Source of the DNA: Bacteroidales bacterium
GTDB taxonomy: Bacteria > Bacteroidota > Bacteroidia > Bacteroidales > P3
Direction of reading: 5' to 3'
Assembly (NCBI GenBank): GCA_009783885.1
Contig: WRCN01000002.1
Span: 1-64,000, forward strand
Length of the DNA: 64,000 bases
Part shown: positions 32,676-40,005 of the stretch, one piece after another
Layout: each line of letters opens with the position of its first letter
Position numbering within the stretch: position 1 is the first letter of the stretch
The notes under the pieces: generated by a model
What the model saw: the letters and a program-made list of their open reading frames with translations, nothing else
Databases searched by the model: none
What the model was told of the DNA's origin: nothing
Program-made: the position numbers and the translations under genes

Positions 32676-33689
32676 TTACGACATGAGATAAGCATTCACC
32701 AAACTCGCTGCAGCACGAGCATCCGCAAGGGTTTCAGGAATTGTTTTCGGTCCGGTGCAAGTACCTGCAAAGAAAACGCCATCGGTGTTTGAGAAATTAT
32801 TTTGTGTGAATACGTCTTTGGTTGAAAGAAAACCGTCCGTGTCGGAACGCAAGCCCAATTTGGTGTTCAGCGTTTTTTGTGTATCACAAGCTTCCATGCC
32901 AGTCATCAAAACCAGCAAGTCAACCGTTAGTTTCAGTGGTTTTCCTGCCAACGTATCTTCTGTCTTCAAAACAACCTGATGGTCTTTGTTTTCACCGGCT
33001 TCCGACAATCGTCCGCGAATGAAATTGACATAATATTTCGATTGCGCTTCGTGATACATATCTTCAAAATGACGATCAAACATTCGCAAATCCATGTAAA
33101 GATTAAATACTTCACAATCGGGATAAAGTTCTTTGATTTCGCACGCTTGTTTCACTGCTGTTGCACAACACACTTTTGAACAGTGACGGTTGCCGACTTT
33201 CTCATCTCGTGAACCTACACAATGCACAAATGCCAAACGTTTCGGAGGATTTCCATTTTTACACACTACATTATGCTTTTTGAACATTTGTTCCAAATCT
33301 GTGGATGTAATCACATTTTCGTAAATGCCATAACCGTATTCTTCTTTTCGTTGAGCACGGAATGTATCGAATCCTGTTGTAACTAAAATCACATCAACCA
33401 ACAAATTTTTGTTGCCGGTTAAAATGATTTCAAATTGACGATCTTTTTTTCCACAATGCTGAACCTCTGAATTGAAAAGAACTTCCGCACGATTATTCAA
33501 ATTTTTAATTAAATCGTTGAGTACAATTTCGGCTTCTTCTTGCGAAGGAAACAAGCGATCCCACTGTGCAACATGTCCGCCGATTTCCGGATTTTTCTCA
33601 ATTAAATAGACTTTGTGTCCTTGTTTCGAAAGTCTGGATGCCGCTTCTATTCCTGCTATTCCGGCACCGATGATGGCTATTGATTTCAT
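32676..33689 (-). CDS. FAD-dependent HdrA-like (QmoA-like) oxidoreductase
   Basis: A 337-residue flavoprotein. FAD-binding N-terminus SIAIIGAGIAGIEAASRLSKQGHKVYLIEKNPEIGGHVAQWD (residues 3-43) and the HdrA cysteine cluster FVHCVGSRDEKVGNRHCSKVCCATAV (about 172-197); a second dinucleotide motif GVFFAGTCTGPKTIPETLADARAAA near the C-terminus. It is much shorter than methanogen HdrA (which adds ferredoxin domains) and shorter than QmoA. It is the flavin subunit of the cluster; whether it bifurcates electrons cannot be told. Flanked on both sides by family B repeats. Confidence 0.88.
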   Translation of the reverse strand: MKSIAIIGAGIAGIEAASRLSKQGHKVYLIEKNPEIGGHVAQWDRLFPSQEEAEIVLNDLIKNLNNRAEVLFNSEVQHCGKKDRQFEIILTGNKNLLVDVILVTTGFDTFRAQRKEEYGYGIYENVITSTDLEQMFKKHNVVCKNGNPPKRLAFVHCVGSRDEKVGNRHCSKVCCATAVKQACEIKELYPDCEVFNLYMDLRMFDRHFEDMYHEAQSKYYVNFIRGRLSEAGENKDHQVVLKTEDTLAGKPLKLTVDLLVLMTGMEACDTQKTLNTKLGLRSDTDGFLSTKDVFTQNNFSNTDGVFFAGTCTGPKTIPETLADARAAASLVNAYLMS

Positions 33690-33700
33690 AGTTTTATTTT

Positions 33701-33730
33701 GGGTGGGCTGGGGTGAACCCCGCCCTTACA
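33701..33730. repeat. Family B hairpin between the HdrB-like and HdrA-like genes
   Basis: GGGTGGGCTGGGGTGAACCC followed by CGCCCTTACA; ends 3 bp from the HdrB-like stop codon. Confidence 0.7.
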
Positions 33731-33733
33731 TGT

Positions 33734-34804
33734 TTAACAACTACAGATATTTTTAGGTAACTCAGGTTTTCCGAGGTCTTTACCATTCAAACCTTGATAT
33801 TTTGTTTCGGGATTATACGGAATGCCGATTTTATCTAACAGCGGTTCTACGGCAATTTGATGCACTTGCAAACCCAAATCCCAAGGGTCGTAACCGAGCA
33901 CCATTCCTGCCACTTCTTCGTACGTGAACACCGGAATCCCCTGCCCTTTTGCGCCGTAACATTTGCCTTCCGTTTCGGCAATTACATACTGCCAACGATC
34001 GAGGAAAAACGGACAACCCGGACAATTCGTGATAATCATATCGGGCTCAAAGGGTTCCATCGATTCAAATTTTTTGTGCGTATTTGCAAGCGAATACCCG
34101 CGATTGGCTTGAACCAGGTATTGTCTAAAACCAAATCCACAACAATGTCTACGTTCGGGATAATCCACAATTTCGCCACCCCAAGCCTCAACCATTCCTG
34201 TCAAAACATAAGGATATTCGGCACCACCGATACCTTTGTTCGGAAACATTTTGGAATAGTGGCAACCGATGTGTTCAACCACTTTCAGCGGTTTTCCGGT
34301 ATGTTTGTTGATAAGTTTGTATTTGGCTTTTTCGGCAATTTCGTTGCGAACTTTGTAAATTACATCGCTCGCATGAGCCAAATGTTTTGGAATATTAAAC
34401 TCTCTGCCTGTAGCTTCTTTCAAGGATTTTCGAGTTTTTTCCAAAAGTTCGGGAAAATGATTCCACGTTTCGATGATCTCCGAATACAAACCAAACGATG
34501 TGATGCACGAACATGCATAATTTTCAAATCCGGCTTCTGTCATCAACGCAAATTGGCGGGCGATGATGGTCATCACGGTTTCTATCGGAACAATATCGCT
34601 GTGATAGCCTATTCCTCCACACGTGGTGTGGTGCGGTGTTTCGTAAATAGTTTTGCTTAATTCTTCGCGAAGAATTTTTAGAAAAATAACTTCCGATGCA
34701 GGAAATAAATTTTGTCGAATACAACTTCTCACATAGAAAAAATCGTCATTAGGAATTTCCTTTTGATACTCTTTCCAAATTTGTTCTTTACCTTCTATTC
34801 TCAT
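33734..34804 (-). CDS. HdrB-like CCG-domain protein
   Basis: A 356-residue protein with CCG-type cysteine motifs: CGGIGYHSD (about 62), CSCITSFGLYSEI (about 101), HIGCHYSKMFPN (about 186), RHCCGFGFRQY (about 227) and TNCPGCPFFLDRWQ (about 264). In HdrB such motifs hold the noncubane clusters that reduce disulfides. The C-terminus ends CSC. It sits between HdrC-like and HdrA-like genes in the order C-B-A, so it should be the disulfide (or other thiol) reduction site of the complex. The substrate is not coenzyme M/B in a bacterium of this kind; what it is remains open. Confidence 0.87.
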   Translation of the reverse strand: MRIEGKEQIWKEYQKEIPNDDFFYVRSCIRQNLFPASEVIFLKILREELSKTIYETPHHTTCGGIGYHSDIVPIETVMTIIARQFALMTEAGFENYACSCITSFGLYSEIIETWNHFPELLEKTRKSLKEATGREFNIPKHLAHASDVIYKVRNEIAEKAKYKLINKHTGKPLKVVEHIGCHYSKMFPNKGIGGAEYPYVLTGMVEAWGGEIVDYPERRHCCGFGFRQYLVQANRGYSLANTHKKFESMEPFEPDMIITNCPGCPFFLDRWQYVIAETEGKCYGAKGQGIPVFTYEEVAGMVLGYDPWDLGLQVHQIAVEPLLDKIGIPYNPETKYQGLNGKDLGKPELPKNICSC

Positions 34805-34823
34805 TGTTTTTTTGTTTTTGTTA

Positions 34824-34906
34824 TCATTGCGGGCTTTTGGGTCGTCATTCCGCGCTTGGAACGGAATCCCCTTGCTAAGAGATTGCGGGGCAAGCCCGCA
34901 ATGACG
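34824..34906. repeat. Family D repeat between HdrC-like and HdrB-like genes
   Basis: Outer arms TCATTGCGGGCTT / AAGCCCGCAATGA enclose an inner hairpin (ATTCCGCGCTTGGAACGGAAT) and CCCCTTGCTAAGAGATTGCG. No gene within. Confidence 0.75.
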
Positions 34907-34916
34907 TGCCTTTTGT

Positions 34917-35597
34917 TTATTGTTTTCCTAAAACAGACTGAGTAATATATTCATCCATCGAAAGTCCCATTTCCTCAGCCTTTTTGGCGGAATAGTTTTC
35001 GATTTTTTCATAGCGATCCATGCCTCCAGTTACTTCGAAAATGCGTTTCAATTCGTCCAAATCTTCTTGTGGAATTTTTCGTAAAACGCCATTGCCTTCG
35101 CCATCCAGGTTGCATCCTAATCGTTCATAAAGTGCATCAACATTATCGAACGTCCACTTCCAAATCGGGCCTCCTTCGGGATGTGCTTCGGGCGTAACCC
35201 ATCGGCGATACAAGCAATAGCCCGTATCCAAAATCATTTTGCCAATTGTGCGTTTCAAGGCCAGTTGTTGGCGACCTTTTTCGGAATCCGTAAAATATCC
35301 CAAATCCTGCGAAAGCGAACGCATCGCCATAATAATGAGTCCGGGTGCGTTTTTACGCGGACAACGCGTTACACATGACATACATTCACCGCAAAGCCAA
35401 ATCGTATCTTCTCGCAACAATTTTTCAATCTCAACTTCATTTTTACTTTGCACCAAATCTACAACACGACGAGGATCGTAATCGTAAAATTCAGCAGCAG
35501 GGCATATTGCCGTACACGTTCCGCAGTTGATACAGGCATTCATGCCTTCTTGAAAGCGAACGTCTTTAGCTAATTGTTCGTATAAAGTCTTCATCAA
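34917..35597 (-). CDS. 4Fe-4S dicluster protein, HdrC-like
   Basis: A 226-residue protein, first gene of the redox operon. Two [4Fe-4S] motifs: CINCGTCTAICP (about 22-33) and CGECMSCVTRCP (about 68-79), spaced as in HdrC; the C-terminal 120 residues are helical and not typical of short HdrC. It may start at either of two adjacent ATG codons. A TAACTTTG promoter lies about 12 bp upstream. Confidence 0.87.
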   Translation of the reverse strand: MMKTLYEQLAKDVRFQEGMNACINCGTCTAICPAAEFYDYDPRRVVDLVQSKNEVEIEKLLREDTIWLCGECMSCVTRCPRKNAPGLIIMAMRSLSQDLGYFTDSEKGRQQLALKRTIGKMILDTGYCLYRRWVTPEAHPEGGPIWKWTFDNVDALYERLGCNLDGEGNGVLRKIPQEDLDELKRIFEVTGGMDRYEKIENYSAKKAEEMGLSMDEYITQSVLGKQ

Positions 35598-35608
35598 AAA
35601 AGTTTTTG

Positions 35609-35616
35609 CAAAGTTA
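35609..35616 (-). promoter_or_regulatory. -7 box of the Hdr-like operon promoter
   Basis: TAACTTTG on the minus strand, a variant of the TAnnTTTG box, 11 bp before the first gene of the operon. Confidence 0.65.
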
Positions 35617-35707
35617 CAAATAAATACGCAAAAAAACGGTGTATATTTTTAAGATATTTTTCATAACAAAACATGGAATTTTCAATATTTTTGGTTCAGG
35701 CTATGAC

Positions 35708-35885
35708 AGCAAGGAGATTCCTCGACTCCGCACACTACGCGTGCTTCGCTTGGAATGACGAGGGACGTCCTACAGGGGGGAGGGGGGAAAGGAATCAGCT
35801 TTGCTGATTCCTTTCCCCCCTCCCGTTCTATGAAAAACGCCGTCATGTCGAGCGAAACGAAGTGTAGTCGAGACATCTCCTTGCT
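35708..35885. repeat. Composite palindromic element, copy 2
   Basis: About 178 bp from AGCAAGGAGATTCCTCGACT to the inverted AGACATCTCCTTGCT, with a central G/C-rich hairpin (GGAAAGGAATCAGC / GCTGATTCCTTTCC). Same plan as 291-464, reversed. It lies directly before the promoter of the Crp/Fnr gene and keeps an open reading frame, but that frame crosses the promoter and is not part of the regulator. Confidence 0.8.
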
Positions 35886-35902
35886 ATATTCGTTTTTTTT
35901 TG

Positions 35903-35910
35903 TACCTTTG
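35903..35910 (+). promoter_or_regulatory. -7 box of the Crp/Fnr regulator promoter
   Basis: TACCTTTG after a long T run, 19 bp before the ATG at 35929; this decides against the upstream starts. Confidence 0.8.
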
Positions 35911-35928
35911 CAAAATGAAACAATAAGT

Positions 35929-36630
35929 ATGAATTTTTTAGATAACAAAGATAGCAAAGATAATTTCAGTGGGTTTAGAAAAATTTCCACACTATTTATC
36001 TCGGACGACGAATTTCGAAAAATAGAAAAAGCGGCTGTTTTTTTACGGTTTAAAAAGGGAGAAACGATTTTAAAACAAGGGCATGCTCCTACGCATATCG
36101 CCTATTTACAAAGCGGTATTGTGAAATTTAATTTTCAGTCGCCGGAAAACGAAAAAAACACCATTCTAACCTTAGTTTCCGCACCAAAAATTTTAGGAGG
36201 TGCCAACTTATTTTACAAAGACAACAATCTATTTTCCATTGTCGCAGTGGAAGATTGCGAGATTTTTTTGATTGAAGCCAGTGCGTTGTATGAACTGCTC
36301 AAAGAGAACGGAAATTACGCCGTAGCATTATTTCAGATGGCTTCCGAAATGTTCAAAAAATCCATTTTGAATTTTATCAGTGTCGCTAACAAGCAGAAAG
36401 AAGCGCGAATAGCCGATGTTTTCATCTATTTGGCAGAAGAAATTTATTTTGGAACAGCGTTCAAACTATCCTTAACAAGAAAAGAAATTGCTGAATTTGC
36501 TTGCTGTTCGGTGGAAAATATCATTATGACTCTTTCGAAATGGCAACAAGAAGGTATCGTTTCGTTTTCCGGAAAAAATCTCGAAATTACCAATATTGAA
36601 AAATTGCGATACATCAGCAAAGTAGGCTAA
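35929..36630 (+). CDS. Crp/Fnr-family transcription regulator
   Basis: A 233-residue regulator starting MNFLDNKDSKDNF. Residues 30-150 form the cyclic-nucleotide-binding-like barrel (FLRFKKGETILKQGHAPTHIAYLQSGIVKF), without the full cAMP-binding motif and without an Fnr-type cysteine cluster. The C-terminal helix-turn-helix is LTRKEIAEFACCSVENIIMTLSKWQQEGIVSF (about 183-214). It is followed after 30 bp by the Mg2+ ATPase gene, so it may control that pump or share its message. The signal is unknown. Confidence 0.88.
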   Translation: MNFLDNKDSKDNFSGFRKISTLFISDDEFRKIEKAAVFLRFKKGETILKQGHAPTHIAYLQSGIVKFNFQSPENEKNTILTLVSAPKILGGANLFYKDNNLFSIVAVEDCEIFLIEASALYELLKENGNYAVALFQMASEMFKKSILNFISVANKQKEARIADVFIYLAEEIYFGTAFKLSLTRKEIAEFACCSVENIIMTLSKWQQEGIVSFSGKNLEITNIEKLRYISKVG

Positions 36631-36660
36631 TGGATTTTCAGCATAACTAAAGACTAAATC

Positions 36661-39396
36661 ATGAAAGAAAAAAAGTCAAAAAAGAAAAAAAACGAGATTC
36701 AATACCATTCCGAAATGGCATTGAATGTTGCGGCTCAACCGAAAGCAGCTGTTTGTGAATTTTTCGGAACCGCACGCACCGGTTTATCTGATGCAGAGGT
36801 CGAATCTCGTCAAAAACAATATGGCAGTAACGAAATTACTCATGAAGTTCATAACAAAGGTCTGAAATTATTCATTAAAGCCTTCATCAACCCATTTATC
36901 GGAATTTTGATGGCGTTGGTGATCGTTTCATTTGTGATTGATGTGGTGATGGCAGCCCCTCATGAACGCGATTGGACTACCATCATCATCATCAGTACGA
37001 TGGTTTTCGCAAGTGCTATTCTGCGGTTTATTCAAGAACGAAAATCGGTGATCGCCGCCGATGCGTTGAAAAAAATGGTACACAATACTGCTACGGTGTA
37101 TCGCAACGGAGAAACAGAAAGCCGTCAAGTGAATATTTTGGACATTGTTCCGGGTGATGTGGTTTACCTTGCTGCAGGTGATATGCTTCCTGCCGACGTG
37201 AGGATTATCGAATCAAAAGATTTGTTTATCAGTCAATCGTCGCTTACGGGCGAATCGGACGCTGTGGAGAAAACGACAGAACTTACCGATGAAAATAAAA
37301 ACACAAAAAATGTTGTCGAATGCAACAATTTGTGTTTCATGGGATCGAGTGTGGTAAGCGGTTCGGCGATTGGTGTGGTGTTTGCAACCGGACACCAAAC
37401 GTATCTCGGAACAATCGCAAAAAGCCTCACGGGTGTGCGTGCACAAACGAGTTTCGATAGAGGTATCAATAATGTTAGCTTGCTGCTTATCCGTTTTATG
37501 TTGGTCATGGTGCCGTTTGTTTTTTTAGTTAACGGTATTACCAAAGGCGATTGGTTTGGTGCGTTTCTTTTCGCGATTTCCGTGGCAGTCGGATTGACAC
37601 CGGAAATGTTGCCGATGATTGTAACTTCAAACTTAGCAAAAGGTGCGGTTGCGATGGCCAGACGAAAAACGATTGTCAAAAACTTAAATGCCATTCAAAG
37701 TTTTGGTGCCATGAATATTCTCTGTACGGATAAGACCGGAACGCTTACGGAAGATCAGATTGTTTTGGAACGCTATCTGAATGTTACGGGAAAAGACGAT
37801 GAACGAGTCTTGCGGCATGCGTATTTCAACAGTTTTTTCCAAACGGGTTTGAAAAATTTGATGGATCTTGCGATTCTTTCACACACGAAAAAATTAGGTT
37901 ATGAACATATCGAAGATCATCACAAAAAAATAGATGAGATTCCGTTTGATTTCACACGTCGTCGAATGTCGGTTGTTATTAAAAACAATGATTCCGGCAA
38001 GGTTCAAATCATTACCAAAGGTGCAATCGAAGAGATGTTGGCGATATGTGACCGTGCCGAATATGAAGGCGAAATTCGTCCGCTGACACAAGAAATGCGT
38101 GAATTTATTTTAGGTGAAAGTCGCGACATGAATAAAGATGGCATGCGTGTACTTGGTATTGCACAAAAAAATTTAACAGACGAGAATCATGCGTTTTCCA
38201 TCGCGGATGAATCGGAAATGATTTTCATTGGGTTTTTGGCTTTTCTTGATCCGCCTAAAGAATCGTCGGCTCATGCAATTCGAGAATTGCTGGCAAATGG
38301 TATTGAGGTCAAAGTGCTTTCGGGCGATAATTTAGATGTTGTAAAATCCACATGCATGCATGTTGGTGTGGATACAACCTATACGTTGACCGGCAATGAA
38401 ATTGCCGACCTCAGCGATGAAGAATTGAGCAAGCGTATCGGCGATGTAAAAATCTTTGCAAAACTCACGCCCATGCAGAAAACCCGTGTCATAACATTGT
38501 TGCAACACCAAGGTAACACCGTTGGTTTTTTGGGCGACGGTATTAACGATGCTTCCGCACTACGACAAGCGGATGTGGGTATTTCCGTGGATACAGCCGT
38601 GGATATTGCTAAAGAAAGTGCCGATATTATTTTGCTCGAAAAAGATTTAATGGTGCTTAATGATGGTGTGATTGAAGGTCGAAAAATTTTCGGAAACATC
38701 ATGAAATATATTAAAATGACGGCAAGTTCCAACTTTGGAAACATGTTCAGCGTAATGGCAGCTAGTGCGTTTTTGCCTTTTTTACCGATGAAGCCGATTC
38801 ATATTTTAATCAACAATATGTTCTACGATATTTCTCAAGCTGCAACACCGTTCGATAGAGTAGATAAAGAGTACTTAGAAAAACCACGCAAATGGGATTC
38901 TTCCGATTTGAAGCGTTTCATGGTTTTTATTGGCCCGATCAGTTCTATTTTTGACATTACGACCTATTTGTTGATGTTCTTTGTTATTTGTCCTCAATTT
39001 GTGTCTGGCGGACTGTTGTTTCATCATATCGAAGCAGGAACAATCATTCAATCAGGCGTGTTTGCAGGATGGAATATGAAATTGGCCTATATCGCCTTAT
39101 TCCAAACCGGTTGGTTTGTGGAAAGTTTGTTATCGCAAACACTCATCGTACACATGATTCGTACGCGAAAAATTCCGTTTATCCAAAGTCGTGCATCAAA
39201 TCCCGTAATGCTATTAACCTTTGCAATCATGGCATTAGGAATTGCGTTTTCGTACTCAACACTTGGTGCAAAAGTCGGATTGGTTCCCCTACCTTGGGCT
39301 TTCTTCCCATGGCTGATTGCAACGTTGCTTTGCTACTGCGTTTTGACGCAATTTATCAAACAATGGTATTTGCGGAAATTTGAGAGATGGTTGTAA
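36661..39396 (+). CDS. mgtA: Magnesium-translocating P-type ATPase
   Basis: A 911-residue P3B-type ATPase that imports Mg2+ across the inner membrane. Motifs: N-terminal cation ATPase domain (LSDAEVESRQKQYGSNEI), SLTGESDAVEK in the actuator domain, the P-type signature DKTGTLTEDQIVLE (phosphorylated Asp about 357), LAFLDPPKES, and GFLGDGINDASALRQADVGISVDTAVDIAKESADIILLEKDL, the MgtA/MgtB form. About ten membrane helices, with the last six after residue 680. The start ATG leads a lysine-rich tail. Transcription with the Crp/Fnr gene is likely (30 bp gap). Confidence 0.95.
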   Translation: MKEKKSKKKKNEIQYHSEMALNVAAQPKAAVCEFFGTARTGLSDAEVESRQKQYGSNEITHEVHNKGLKLFIKAFINPFIGILMALVIVSFVIDVVMAAPHERDWTTIIIISTMVFASAILRFIQERKSVIAADALKKMVHNTATVYRNGETESRQVNILDIVPGDVVYLAAGDMLPADVRIIESKDLFISQSSLTGESDAVEKTTELTDENKNTKNVVECNNLCFMGSSVVSGSAIGVVFATGHQTYLGTIAKSLTGVRAQTSFDRGINNVSLLLIRFMLVMVPFVFLVNGITKGDWFGAFLFAISVAVGLTPEMLPMIVTSNLAKGAVAMARRKTIVKNLNAIQSFGAMNILCTDKTGTLTEDQIVLERYLNVTGKDDERVLRHAYFNSFFQTGLKNLMDLAILSHTKKLGYEHIEDHHKKIDEIPFDFTRRRMSVVIKNNDSGKVQIITKGAIEEMLAICDRAEYEGEIRPLTQEMREFILGESRDMNKDGMRVLGIAQKNLTDENHAFSIADESEMIFIGFLAFLDPPKESSAHAIRELLANGIEVKVLSGDNLDVVKSTCMHVGVDTTYTLTGNEIADLSDEELSKRIGDVKIFAKLTPMQKTRVITLLQHQGNTVGFLGDGINDASALRQADVGISVDTAVDIAKESADIILLEKDLMVLNDGVIEGRKIFGNIMKYIKMTASSNFGNMFSVMAASAFLPFLPMKPIHILINNMFYDISQAATPFDRVDKEYLEKPRKWDSSDLKRFMVFIGPISSIFDITTYLLMFFVICPQFVSGGLLFHHIEAGTIIQSGVFAGWNMKLAYIALFQTGWFVESLLSQTLIVHMIRTRKIPFIQSRASNPVMLLTFAIMALGIAFSYSTLGAKVGLVPLPWAFFPWLIATLLCYCVLTQFIKQWYLRKFERWL

Positions 39397-39407
39397 TTTT
39401 GATTGTT

Positions 39408-39433
39408 GGGGCGGGTGTAAAACCCGCCCTTAC
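39408..39433. repeat. Family B hairpin between mgtA and the DUF454 gene
   Basis: GGGGCGGGTG/ACCCGCCC followed by TTAC; sits between convergent genes, can act as a terminator, and supplies the stop codon (TAA) of the DUF454 gene. Confidence 0.75.
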
Positions 39434-39795
39434 GTTTTTGTTCGAAACGAAAGAACATGAATTGTAACTCCGATAGCAATCGCAAACAAAACCAACCGAA
39501 CCCACCAAAGGGAAACCGCCAAAAATGCCGAAAGCAAAATGCTACCCCAAAGTGTGAAAATGCTAATAATCTTTGTTTTTAAGGAAATTGATTTGTGCTC
39601 TTGAAAATCTCGGACAATCGTTCCAAAATATTTGTTATTCATAACTCTATCGTACATTTTTTCAGAGCCTCGCATGTAACACCATGCCGTTAACAAATAA
39701 AAAGGCACTGTTGGGAGTAAGGGCAGGAAAATGCCCAATGTTCCCAATACAAGCGAAATGCTGCCTAATATTATGTATAATGCTTTTAGGTTCAA
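39430..39795 (-). CDS. DUF454 (YbaN-type) small membrane protein
   Basis: About 121 residues from a TTG start (NLKALYIILGSISLVLGTLG); no ATG is available, and the frame further upstream is the promoter itself. Two membrane hairpins (about 5-40 and 75-118) and the family hallmarks LGIFLPLLPTVPFYLLTAWCYMRGSEK and FGTIVRDFQEHKSISLKTKI. Function unknown; YbaN relatives are inner-membrane proteins. Its stop codon is part of a family B repeat. Confidence 0.85.
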   Translation of the reverse strand: MNLKALYIILGSISLVLGTLGIFLPLLPTVPFYLLTAWCYMRGSEKMYDRVMNNKYFGTIVRDFQEHKSISLKTKIISIFTLWGSILLSAFLAVSLWWVRLVLFAIAIGVTIHVLSFRTKT

Positions 39796-39808
39796 AATTA
39801 GAAGAGTG

Positions 39809-39816
39809 CAAAGATA
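39809..39816 (-). promoter_or_regulatory. -7 box of the DUF454 gene promoter
   Basis: TATCTTTG on the minus strand, 14 bp before the chosen TTG start. Confidence 0.75.
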
Positions 39817-39974
39817 CAATATTTTTTTGACTTAACACTTTTTGAGAAAAATAATTTGGTCAAATGGGAAAATAGTTGTAACTTTGCAAGATGGAATTTA
39901 GTTATAAAGACCACAAAAATCTGTCCAAAAAAGGTTGCCATTACAAAAAAACAATAAATATCAAAAAAAATTCG

Positions 39975-39982
39975 TATATTTG
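39975..39982 (+). promoter_or_regulatory. -7 box of the PorE-like gene promoter
   Basis: TATATTTG preceded by an A/T run, 24 bp before the ATG. Confidence 0.7.
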
Positions 39983-40005
39983 CATCATTCAAAATAAATA
40001 AGATT

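Noticed and set aside
32606..32695. 30-residue N-terminal extension of the second HdrC-like protein
   Set aside because: It is encoded by the family B repeat and overlaps the end of the HdrA-like gene; MINFGYKRN is the better start.
35755..35928. N-terminal extension of the Crp/Fnr regulator
   Set aside because: The extension is translated repeat DNA and crosses the TACCTTTG promoter at 35903; the ATG at 35929 gives the normal domain start.
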